A DNA stretch of 5,932 nt from UBA4717 sp045580165 (GCA_045580165.1 JAZNNG010000013.1:1-5932); one strand, 5' to 3'; shown: positions 1-5,195, counted from the stretch's first letter. Notes: generated from the sequence alone by a model not told the origin. Translations and numbers: made by a program.

Positions 1-1
1 A

Positions 2-814
2 GAGCGTGAAACTTGGATAAGCGGCGATCTTGCCAAACGATATGAGATTGCCTGTACTGCCGTGGCTGAGTATCCCGGAGAAATGAAATATCTTAATTGG
101 CTTGCGTGGTGTGAGGCTATGCGTTCTTTTGACTTTAAGGATGATAAAGAGTATATTGCTGAACAGGAAAAAGCGATCAAGCATTTTGCTACGGTTATAG
201 AAAATACAACCGATGCGAAGATTAAAACAAGTGCGGTACAAGGTATTGTGCAGTATCTTTGCATTAGAGGAAGGCACGATGAGGCAAAAAAATACGCTGA
301 AATGTATCCTGATAGTAACGGGGTGAGTAAAGAACGTGTTCTTTTGGATTGTTTACAGGGGAAAGAAAAAACCAAACATTATCAAAAGATGTTGGCGAAT
401 ATGCTGTCAGAAATATTGAATCATATAGGCGATGATAACTTGGAAGCTTGCGAAGCACAGGAAAAGATATTAAATGCGATAATTACAGACGATAATTATC
501 TCTATTACAATGATTATCTCGCACATAATTATCGCAAAAGAGCAGCCATATACACATCAAACGGAGAATACGAAAAGGCTATTTGGCATTTGCAGAAAGC
601 TCTTGAATATGCGACAGCTGCCGATGATTCTGATAGAGAAAATACTGTTTATCGCTTTACCAGTCCTTTTCTCAATCAACTGGAATATAATCCCGATGAT
701 TTTTGGAGAACCGGCGGCACAAAATTTGTGGAAGATTTTTATGAATCTATAAAACGTAGTCCATTTGATAAGTTACACGACAGAGAAGATTTTCAAAAAC
801 ATTTTAATATCTGA
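2..814 (+). CDS. TPR-repeat protein, 3' part (probable HTH/TPR regulator), cut by window start
   Basis: The frame is open from base 2, so the true start lies upstream; 270 residues are visible. The GTG at 62 is internal and has no ribosome binding site. The visible part is all-helical with TPR-like units: residues about 15-40 (an AEYP...LNWLAW block), about 78-103 (GRHDEAKKYAEMYP) and about 175-208 (NGEYEKAIWHLQKALEYA, the clearest repeat). The C-terminus ends in a charged RSPFDKLHDREDFQ stretch. In Clostridia such tails often follow an N-terminal XRE-type helix-turn-helix in transcriptional regulators whose TPRs bind a peptide or partner; that domain would lie outside the window, so the regulator role is inference. 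There is no signal peptide in the visible part. The gene is AT-rich and ends six bases before a strong terminator, so it is the last gene of its transcript. Confidence 0.75.
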   Translation, partial: ERETWISGDLAKRYEIACTAVAEYPGEMKYLNWLAWCEAMRSFDFKDDKEYIAEQEKAIKHFATVIENTTDAKIKTSAVQGIVQYLCIRGRHDEAKKYAEMYPDSNGVSKERVLLDCLQGKEKTKHYQKMLANMLSEILNHIGDDNLEACEAQEKILNAIITDDNYLYYNDYLAHNYRKRAAIYTSNGEYEKAIWHLQKALEYATAADDSDRENTVYRFTSPFLNQLEYNPDDFWRTGGTKFVEDFYESIKRSPFDKLHDREDFQKHFNI

Positions 815-819
815 TCCTC

Positions 820-847
820 GCCCCGCCTTGCGCGGGGCTTTGCTTTT
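820..847 (+). terminator. Rho-independent terminator of the TPR gene
   Basis: A perfect 7-bp GC stem (GCCCCGC at 820-826, GCGGGGC at 832-838) with a 5-base loop is followed by TTTGCTTTT. It starts six bases after the stop at 814. A second weaker hairpin (TGCTTTT at 841-847 with AAAAGCA at 856-862) begins inside the T-tract. Confidence 0.85.
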
Positions 848-997
848 GTGTCCCCAAAAGCAGTGCTTGTCAAGAAAAGTAGATAGACTTTCGTGGCGCA
901 CAAACTAAAGGCTCCCTTGTGTAAAGGGAGGCTTATCACCGCCCGACAGTACACCAAAAAGGTGTAACACACTATACCTTGCAGAGCAAGGCGTGTG

Positions 998-1032
998 AAA
1001 AGGAGTACGAACAAATTGTCCGTACTCCTTTT
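998..1032. other. Perfect 12-bp hairpin, possible bidirectional terminator
   Basis: AAAAGGAGTACG (998-1009) pairs exactly with CGTACTCCTTTT (1021-1032) around an 11-base loop. The A/T ends of the stem place a short U-run at the 3' end in either direction. It could stop reverse transcription arriving from the phosphatase remnant. The U-run is only four bases plus GTT, so terminator activity is not certain. Confidence 0.45.
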
Positions 1033-1033
1033 G

Positions 1034-1060
1034 TTGTAGGGCGGGGGTTATCTCCTGCCG
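1034..1060 (+). repeat. REP-like palindromic element, copy 1 of an inverted pair
   Basis: This 27-base element starts TTGTAGGGCGG and ends CCTGCCG, and can fold as GGCGGGGG/CTCCTGCC (with G-U pairs) around TTAT. It faces a related copy in inverse orientation at 1087-1113. Both share the leading GTAGGG, the following G-rich arm and the closing CCG with the elements inside the transposase gene at 4467 and 4686, though the loop sequences differ. Confidence 0.55.
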
Positions 1061-1086
1061 TTTTCTTTGCATATATCGTTTGTTTT

Positions 1087-1113
1087 CGGCGGTAGCAAGC
1101 CACCGCCCTACAA
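1087..1113 (-). repeat. REP-like palindromic element, copy 2 (inverted)
   Basis: Read on the reverse strand this 27-base element starts TTGTAGGGCGG, identical to copy 1 over its first 11 bases, and closes with ACCGCCG. Its arms GGCGGT/ACCGCC (1089-1094 and 1101-1106 on the forward strand) form a hairpin. With copy 1 it makes a head-to-head pair separated by 26 bases, the arrangement known as a BIME in enterobacteria. Confidence 0.55.
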
Positions 1114-1177
1114 GGTTGCGGTAGGTAAAACCTGCTTTATGGTAGGTGCCCCTTGGGGCTCTCCTTCTCTTTTCGTA

Positions 1178-1928
1178 TTATGCTGCGGGTGAAAGCTTCT
1201 GCGCCGACGTTTTAGCTTCAAATGCCTTTGCTATAAAGCTTGATATTTGAGTGTTGTCGGTAACCTTTCCGTTGAGGGTGCTTGCTCCTGCTCCTATTGC
1301 GAAAAGCGGCACCTCTACGCCCGTGTGATTCGTCGACGTGAACTTGTAGCCGTATGTGACGGAATTGTCGGGAGTTACGCCGCCCGTTTCGTGATCTGCC
1401 GTCACTATAAGTACGGTCTTCGGGTGACAGAGAACAAACTCTATGGCGTATGTGACCGCATCGTCAAATCTTGTGGTAGCCTCGATAAGCTTTGCCATAT
1501 CGTTATTGTGTCCTGCGGAGTCGGACGAGATCTTCATATTGTGACCGATACCGTATCTGACCACGTTTGCGCCGCTATTTATCTCGCCGAGAACGGCGTC
1601 CTCAAGTGCTTCCTCGTAAACCACGGTTGTAGTATGCGCCGTTTGCATCTGCAAGTGTCATATCTCCGTCGGTTGAGGTAAGAATGGCGGTTCTGGTCGC
1701 GCCGTCCCACTCTACCTGTGCGCCGAGCGCTTCAAAAATTCCTCTCAGCGGCACCATAGTACAGTCGCCGATAAGTCTGCCCGGAACGTCGAAGGTAAGA
1801 GCCTCACCGTCAAGCACGACGGTGACCTCGTTTTCGATCGCGCTCACTCCGGGAGTGCAAAGCAGTATTATGCTTAATAGTACAGTAATTGTAAGAAAAA
1901 TTGCCTGAAATTTAGCAAATCTTTTCAT
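1178..1928 (-). pseudogene. Alkaline phosphatase remnant: signal peptide + stalk-like domain, frame change, phosphatase C-terminus
   Basis: Two reverse frames together form a broken gene. The first (ATG at 1928, GGAGGA site at 1934-1939) encodes a secretion signal (MKRFAKF, hydrophobic core, cleavage near GVSA) and a copper-amine-oxidase-like stalk segment (VPGRLIGDCTMVPLRGIFEALGA, then VEWD). It stops at 1602-1604. In another frame, from about 1654 to the stop at 1178, lies the C-terminal third of an alkaline phosphatase. It has SDSAGHNND (Asp and His matching E. coli D327/H331), TADHETGG (D369/H370) and NHTG (H412). The part carrying the catalytic serine (S102) and D51 is absent, and the position of E322 is Met or Lys. 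About 150 residues remain of a roughly 450-residue enzyme, so phosphatase activity is not expected. The frames overlap at 1602-1654, so a single-base shift joins them. The promoter and ribosome site are intact, so a secreted stalk fragment may still be made. Confidence 0.75.
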
Positions 1929-1955
1929 AATGCTCCTCCGTAATATTGTGTCAAA

Positions 1956-1984
1956 ATTGTAGCATATACAAATTATCAAGTCAA
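1956..1984 (-). promoter_or_regulatory. Sigma-A promoter of the phosphatase remnant
   Basis: On the reverse strand, TTGACT (1979-1984) is followed by a 17-base spacer and TACAAT (1956-1961). TGC just before the -10 gives an extended -10 element. Expected transcription start is near 1949, leaving a leader of about 20 bases with GGAGGA five bases before the ATG. Confidence 0.8.
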
Positions 1985-2063
1985 CGATTCAAAGGCAAAG
2001 AGGTTCGTTTTACGAACAAGTGTGCCGTTTTACAGGAGTAAACTCAGGCTTTAGTTTGATTTT

Positions 2064-2111
2064 GCAAAAACTACGTCCCCGCACTTCACTCGGTGTGAAG
2101 CACGGGGACGT
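2064..2111 (-). terminator. Rho-independent terminator of the response regulator gene
   Basis: ACGTCCCCG (2073-2081) pairs with CGGGGACGT (2103-2111). After two mismatches, CTTCAC/GTGAAG extends the stem around a TCGGT loop. Read on the reverse strand the hairpin is followed by AGTTTTTGC. It lies 12 bases past the stop at 2123. Confidence 0.8.
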
Positions 2112-2122
2112 GTGCTCTTATT

Positions 2123-2683
2123 TTACGTTTCGCTATATACATAGCCGAAGCCACGTACCGATCTTATAAGATCTGCGCCAAATGTCGATTTCAGCTTTTT
2201 TCTTAAATAGTTAACGTAAACGTCGGTGACGTTGGTGTCCTTCGCGTCAACTCCCCACACGAACGAGAGCATTTCCTCTCTCGTGACGGGCTTGTTCTCG
2301 TGAGCCTTGAAAAATTCAAAAAGCTTTGCCTCGCGCTCGGTGAGCTTTACGCTTTTTCCCATATAAACGAGGTTGTCGGCGCGCAGAGTCACGCCCTCGC
2401 GCCGTGTGCGCTCGCGGATGACCGCGTCCGCCGTTTCAAGAAGCTTTTCCCACGAAAACGGCTTTTCAATGACCGCATCCGCGCCCTTTGGAAGCGCAGA
2501 GCCTCTTGGGGCAAGATATATATACGCGCCGTGTATATCGGGTTCGGAAAGAGGAGCATCGCTCACTGTGAGCTCTGCCTCGTCGGGCGTATCGGTGACG
2601 GTGCAGCCCGTCTCCTCAAAGAGCAGAGTCAGGGTGCGAAGCGTAAACTCGTTCTTGCTGACTATTCTGATAAGTCCCTTCAT
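2123..2683 (-). CDS. OmpR/PhoB-family response regulator with degenerate receiver domain
   Basis: This 186-residue DNA-binding regulator starts at the ATG at 2683 (AAAGGAG at 2692-2698, 8-base gap). A longer frame from 2836 would have to be translated through the promoter, so it is rejected. Residues 98-186 form a clear winged helix: KLTEREAKLFEFF, then NVTDVYVNYLRKKL (recognition helix) and IRSVRGFGYVY (wing). Residues 1-95 are receiver-like but short, against about 120 normally. The acidic pair of strand 1 is replaced by SKN (9-11) and the Thr/Ser of strand 4 by YLAP. The conserved Lys survives (K74, in EKPF). D42 is the only candidate phosphoacceptor. Binding without classical phosphorylation is inferred. 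There is no histidine kinase in the window. The gene is monocistronic, with its own promoter and terminator. Its target genes are unknown. Confidence 0.85.
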   Translation of the reverse strand: MKGLIRIVSKNEFTLRTLTLLFEETGCTVTDTPDEAELTVSDAPLSEPDIHGAYIYLAPRGSALPKGADAVIEKPFSWEKLLETADAVIRERTRREGVTLRADNLVYMGKSVKLTEREAKLFEFFKAHENKPVTREEMLSFVWGVDAKDTNVTDVYVNYLRKKLKSTFGADLIRSVRGFGYVYSET

Positions 2684-2712
2684 CTTGCCGACTCCTTTCG
2701 TTTTCTGCTCCA

Positions 2713-2741
2713 ATATTACCACAAAAGCCGTTGCTTGGCAA
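2713..2741 (-). promoter_or_regulatory. Sigma-A promoter of the response regulator
   Basis: On the reverse strand, TTGCCA (2736-2741), a 17-base spacer and TAATAT (2713-2718) are seen, with TGG before the -10 (extended -10). Transcription would start near 2706, supporting the ATG at 2683 as start. Confidence 0.65.
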
Positions 2742-2813
2742 TACAATTTGGCGAAAAAGCCACTCAACAAGCCGTTTTTTGTAACTGTGTACGTCGCAGA
2801 AATAAAAGTATAA

Positions 2814-2893
2814 GTTAATGTTTTAAGATTATACATTCTGTTAATGCTATCTTCAGAATGATAGACTTAAACAAAGGCAGGTGTTAATGTTTT
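2814..2893 (+). promoter_or_regulatory. Upstream region of the XRE gene with three GTTAATG repeats and an inverted repeat
   Basis: GTTAATG occurs at 2814-2820, 2840-2846 and 2883-2889. The first and third extend to GTTAATGTTTT, the third touching the TTG start. Between them lies an inverted repeat, CATTCTG (2834-2840) and CAGAATG (2854-2860), 13 bases apart. These are candidate binding sites for autoregulation by the XRE protein. No convincing -35/-10 pair was found; TTGTAA (2779-2784) with ATAAAA (2802-2807) is the best weak candidate. Confidence 0.35.
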
Positions 2894-3230
2894 GAACTAT
2901 GAATTATTGGGAAGAAAAATAAGGCAGCGAAGAAAAGAGAAAAAATATACACTCGAACAGTTGGCAGAAAAGCTTGATGTTTCTACCACGTTCATAGGAC
3001 AAATAGAAAGAGCAAAAGGAATACCGTCCCTTGAAACGTTGGTGAAAATTGCAAACGCTCTTGAAGCTTCAACGGACAGCCTGCTCTTTGGAGATCTGAA
3101 CAACAAGTCCGGAAACAATCACTTTATTGATAAAGTTGCAGAGTTGACCGAAACCTTTACACCCGGTGAAAAGGAATTGTTGTTAAAGCAAATAGAAATA
3201 ATCAATGAGTATAGAAACAGTGTCAAGTAA
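2892..3230 (+). CDS. XRE-family helix-turn-helix transcriptional regulator
   Basis: A 112-residue protein. Residues 6-66 form a standard Cro/C1-type helix-turn-helix: GRKIRQRRKEKKYTLEQLAEKL, a turn at DVSTT, the recognition helix FIGQIERAKG, then PSLETLVKIANAL and the closing DSLLFG. Residues 75-112 are a helical, leucine-rich tail likely to dimerise. The start is TTG at 2892; the protein has no internal Met and no in-frame ATG lies just upstream. The weak GGCAGG site at 2876-2881 suggests low translation, common for autoregulated repressors. The gene is divergent from the response regulator, 208 bases away, and 165 bases ahead of the radC-like gene, which has its own promoter, so no operon is implied. 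It is AT-rich compared with both neighbours, which suggests separate acquisition. The target is unknown; its own upstream repeats are the first candidates. Confidence 0.9.
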   Translation: MNYELLGRKIRQRRKEKKYTLEQLAEKLDVSTTFIGQIERAKGIPSLETLVKIANALEASTDSLLFGDLNNKSGNNHFIDKVAELTETFTPGEKELLLKQIEIINEYRNSVK

Positions 3231-3333
3231 AACATTGTGTTTCCTTTTTACGGTCAAATAACATAAAGCAGTAATTTTTGCGGTCTCAGCAAAAACTACC
3301 CACGGAAAACAAGTTATAGGAAGCCCCCTGCGC

Positions 3334-3362
3334 TTGACAACAACGCAACTTTCTATTACAAT
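3334..3362 (+). promoter_or_regulatory. Consensus sigma-A promoter of the radC-like gene
   Basis: TTGACA (3334-3339), exactly 17 bases, then TACAAT (3357-3362). Start of transcription is expected near 3369. The leader then carries AAAGGAG at 3381-3387, eight bases before the GTG start. Confidence 0.88.
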
Positions 3363-3395
3363 ATTTAATTATGTCAAGCAAAAGGAGAAACAGGT

Positions 3396-4214
3396 GTGAA
3401 AAAGCTCCACAAAGATCTCGCTGCCGAAGAAAAGGCGGCGGTAAAGGGACACCGCGAAAGGCTTCGCAAAAGATATATGACTCAGAACAGCGACTATATG
3501 GACACGAGCCGTCTGCTCGAGCTTCTCCTGACTTACACGATTCCCCGTAAGGACGTGTATATGCTCGCAAATGATCTGCTTTCAAAATTCGGTGGCATCG
3601 GCGGTGTGCTTAACGCAAGCGTCGACGAGCTGCTGTTAGTCGACGGTATAGGCGAGACCGCCGCAATTCTCATATCCCTCGTTTCCTCTCTCAACAGGAA
3701 AAAGGTGCTCTCGGAAATTACGTCGAAATCCTTTGGTGACGTCGACCAGCTTGCACGGGATATATGTAAGCTCTTTTACGGCATCTCGTCCGAAGAAAGA
3801 GTCCTTGCCGTTACGCTTAACAGCTCTATGCGTATAGTTTCACACGAATTTATTTCAAGCGGAACCTCTGAAGAATGCGTGATAGACAACCGCAAATTGG
3901 CAAAGCTTATATTAAAGGATGACGTGTCGCAGATAATAATCGCTCATAATCATCCGAGTGGAAACATAACTCCGTCGTCGGAGGATATACAGGTTATGAC
4001 GGAAACCGAAAGATTCCTCAAGTCGATGTCGGTGAAGCTTTTGGATATGCTGATAGTTTCGGGCGAGAGCTACTTCAAGGTGAGCAAGGCGATAGAGATC
4101 GTAAACAAGCTGTATGACTCGGTCGACGAGGAATCCTCTTACGCGTTCGGAAATGAGGTCTCTCTCGAAAGGCGCGAGCTTTCGGGAAGAATTTGTGAGC
4201 TTGAGAATATGTGA
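3396..4214 (+). CDS. radC: RadC-family JAMM/MPN protein with C-terminal extension
   Basis: A 272-residue RadC (UPF0758) homologue; start GTG at 3396 with AAAGGAG eight bases upstream. Residues 40-95 form the N-terminal helix-hairpin-helix part (LLELLLTYTIPRKDV, then LLLVDGIGETAA). Residues 133-232 form the JAB1/MPN metalloprotease-like domain. Its JAMM signature is complete: H184-N-H186, seven residues, S194-S-E-D197, with PSGN after the second His; E134 is a plausible catalytic Glu. The exact role of RadC is unsettled: the old link to recombinational repair is disputed, and relatives on mobile elements are common. Family members are usually about 225 residues; the last 40 here (from about 233) are extra, acidic, then Glu/Arg-rich and probably helical. 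RadC is often encoded near mreBCD, which is not the case here. It has its own strong promoter, so expression is likely constitutive. Confidence 0.9.
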   Translation: MKKLHKDLAAEEKAAVKGHRERLRKRYMTQNSDYMDTSRLLELLLTYTIPRKDVYMLANDLLSKFGGIGGVLNASVDELLLVDGIGETAAILISLVSSLNRKKVLSEITSKSFGDVDQLARDICKLFYGISSEERVLAVTLNSSMRIVSHEFISSGTSEECVIDNRKLAKLILKDDVSQIIIAHNHPSGNITPSSEDIQVMTETERFLKSMSVKLLDMLIVSGESYFKVSKAIEIVNKLYDSVDEESSYAFGNEVSLERRELSGRICELENM

Positions 4215-4220
4215 AAATAA

Positions 4221-4250
4221 AGAAACGCAGGCGTTTCTCTCTGCATTCTT
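4221..4250 (+). terminator. Weak terminator-like hairpin after radC
   Basis: AGAAACG (4221-4227) pairs with CGTTTCT (4232-4238) around CAGG, six bases after the radC stop. The following sequence CTCTGCATTCTT is only moderately T-rich, so termination would be partial. Confidence 0.4.
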
Positions 4251-4278
4251 AGCGGAGAAATGACAGGCACAAAATTTC

Positions 4279-4316
4279 GGCAGAGAACTTGTTTTCTCTG
4301 CCATTTGTGGTATAAT
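4279..4316 (+). promoter_or_regulatory. Hairpin-overlapped promoter of the REP-associated transposase
   Basis: TATAAT at 4311-4316 is preceded by TGG (extended -10). TTGTTT at 4289-4294 is a poor -35 at 16 bases. A perfect 9-bp inverted repeat, GGCAGAGAA (4279-4287) and TTCTCTGCC (4294-4302), encloses this -35. Transcription would begin at about 4323, only a few bases from the possible start codons at 4325, 4328 and 4334. Confidence 0.55.
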
Positions 4317-4324
4317 GGGGATGG

Positions 4325-4903
4325 GTGATGAAAATGGATAAAGAAAAAGATCTACCGAAACGAAAAGATTTGCGGCTTAAACATTATGATTACAGTTCTG
4401 CGGGTGCTTATTTTGTCACAATATGCACCAAAGACAGAAAGAGAATACTCTCGAATATCATCAAACCATCGGTAGGGGTCGGCGCCCTCGACGACCCGTT
4501 GAACGGTTTCCTCAACGAACCGCAAATACCTCAAATACAATTAACGGAAATTGGTAAAGTCACCGAAAAATATTTATTATCAAGCGAAAACATCCCCGGT
4601 GTGAAAATTGACCGATATGTAATTATGCCGGACCATATACACGTAATTATCTTTCTTTATCCCGATAAATATACATCACGCAAGGACGGGTCGTCGAGGG
4701 CGCCGACCCCTACCAATGAAATGTTGCCGCATATTGTTTCCACTTTCAAACGATTTTGTAATCGAGAAATTGGAAATAACATTTTTCAACGTGGATATAT
4801 GGAGCATATTGTTCGTGATCGCGAGGACTACGAAACAAGGGCCAAATACATTTACGAAAACCCTATGCGTTGGTACTACGACGAATTATACGCCGAAGAA
4901 TAG
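4325..4903 (+). CDS. REP-associated tyrosine transposase (RAYT, IS200-like Y1 family)
   Basis: A 192-residue HUH endonuclease of the Y1/TnpA-REP family. These single-strand nucleases cleave and join DNA at REP hairpins through a 5'-phosphotyrosine link. Features, numbered from GTG 4325: N-terminal PKRKDLRLKHYDY and GAYFVTICT (strand 1), the HUH motif H104-I-H106 in MPDHIHVII, and the C-terminal EDYETRAKYIYENPMRW block with Y175 as probable nucleophile (Y177 is next to it). FQRGYMEHIVR precedes it. All core motifs are present, so it may be active. GTG 4325 gives the longest product; ATG 4334 has a better ribosome site (GGTGAT at 4324-4329) and may be the real start. Residues 49-60 and 121-130 are translated from two inverted copies of one palindromic element and form loop insertions between core motifs. 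No terminal repeats typical of an autonomous IS200 element were recognised. Confidence 0.88.
   Translation: MMKMDKEKDLPKRKDLRLKHYDYSSAGAYFVTICTKDRKRILSNIIKPSVGVGALDDPLNGFLNEPQIPQIQLTEIGKVTEKYLLSSENIPGVKIDRYVIMPDHIHVIIFLYPDKYTSRKDGSSRAPTPTNEMLPHIVSTFKRFCNREIGNNIFQRGYMEHIVRDREDYETRAKYIYENPMRWYYDELYAEE
4467..4499 (+). repeat. REP-like element inside the transposase gene, copy A
   Basis: This element matches the reverse complement of copy B (4686-4718) over 33 bases with one mismatch; 4471-4499 is exact over 29. It contains a hairpin, GGGTCG (4476-4481) with CGACCC (4492-4497), loop GCGCCCTCGA. It is translated in frame as part of SVGVGALDDPLN. Confidence 0.9.
4686..4718 (-). repeat. REP-like element inside the transposase gene, copy B (inverted)
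   Basis: The exact 29-base inverse of copy A occupies 4686-4714; one mismatch and three more matches extend it to 4718. The two copies are 186 bases apart (between 4499 and 4686). It is translated in frame as part of DGSSRAPTPTN, just after the HUH strand. Confidence 0.9.
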
Positions 4904-4923
4904 GGGTATGGGCTTTGCCCGAA

Positions 4924-4942
4924 GCCTTTGTAATACAAAGGC
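4924..4942. other. Perfect hairpin between transposase and small membrane protein
   Basis: GCCTTTG (4924-4930) pairs with CAAAGGC (4936-4942) around TAATA. A shorter GGGC/GCCC hairpin (4910-4920) precedes it. No T-run follows, so a terminator is unlikely. It could be another end or substrate structure of the transposase, or part of the leader of the next gene. Confidence 0.45.
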
Positions 4943-4972
4943 GAAACTGGCGCGATGAAAGGAGAATAATAC

Positions 4973-5176
4973 ATGAAAAAAGCTTTTTGGATTATTTTTT
5001 CAATTGTTGTTGCTATCGTCATTGTACTGGATATTTTTCTGCTTGCTTTTGGTTCTTTAGAAACTTTTCCTACAGCAGAACAAATTGAAAAAGGAAGAAT
5101 AGTATACGGATCGTTTTTTGTCCTCTTAATAATTGTTGAAACTTTTATTTTAACTCGAATTATAAAGTACAAATAG
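4973..5176 (+). CDS. Small two-helix membrane protein, unknown function
   Basis: A 67-residue protein with a good start: ATG at 4973 with AAAGGAG (4958-4964) eight bases before it. Two hydrophobic helices span residues 4-27 (after MKK) and 44-62. They are linked by a short polar loop (SLETFPTAEQIEKGRI), and the tail IIKYK is basic, so both termini are probably cytoplasmic with the loop outside. An acidic residue lies within or near each helix (D20, E56). There is no cysteine lipobox and no family is recognised. It follows the transposase by 69 bases and may be cotranscribed; no clear separate promoter was seen. Strongly AT-rich. It ends 19 bases before the IS3 terminal repeat and could be shortened by that insertion, although its basic end looks natural. 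A toxin-like or small stress membrane protein is possible but not supported by a motif. Confidence 0.7.
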   Translation: MKKAFWIIFSIVVAIVIVLDIFLLAFGSLETFPTAEQIEKGRIVYGSFFVLLIIVETFILTRIIKYK

Positions 5177-5195
5177 ATAAACCCCGACAGGCAAA

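Larger units (their letters stand above)
848..1177. other. Non-coding region packed with hairpins (repeat patchwork)
   Basis: No credible gene is seen in about 330 bases. The stretch is a chain of short inverted repeats: 876-891 (AAAGT/ACTTT), 912-930 (CTCCCTT/AAGGGAG, loop GTGTA), 950-966 (TACACC/GGTGTA, loop AAAAA), 968-997 (CACAC plus CCTTG paired with CAAGG plus GTGTG), 998-1032 (12 bp), the REP-like elements 1034-1060 and 1087-1113, and 1148-1159 (GCCCCTTGGGGC). The 912-930 hairpin resembles a dispersed CTCCCTTGTGTAAAGGGAG palindrome I recall from gut Clostridia; that recollection is unverified here. The most economical reading is an accumulation of small repeat elements. A structured RNA is possible but no known family is recognised. 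Confidence 0.6.

Noticed and set aside
868..873. TTGACA on the reverse strand as a promoter -35
   Set aside because: No -10-like hexamer lies 16-18 bases downstream and there is no gene to serve.
1602..1660. Programmed ribosomal frameshift joining the stalk and phosphatase frames
   Set aside because: No slippery heptamer or downstream stem was found in the overlap, and the phosphatase half is missing its catalytic part, so decay is the simpler reading.
2003..2017. GTTCGT-TTT-ACGAAC palindrome as a LexA/SOS box
   Set aside because: The Firmicutes SOS box has the half-sites in the other order (CGAAC...GTTCG). Here they point the wrong way and no repair gene follows; it is just a 6-bp inverted repeat.
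2300..2818. Long forward frames opposite the response regulator
   Set aside because: They are antisense shadows of a GC-rich gene with clear domains on the reverse strand; they have no ribosome site and no family resemblance.
3275..3295. TTTTTGC/GCAAAAA hairpin as terminator of the XRE gene
   Set aside because: It is a perfect 7-bp stem, but it is AT-rich and followed by CTACCC on the forward strand, without a T-run. It is too weak to call.
2064..3299. GCAAAAACTAC repeated at 2064-2074 and 3289-3299
   Set aside because: An 11-base AT-rich direct repeat is expected by chance in a window of this size; the first copy is part of the terminator tail.
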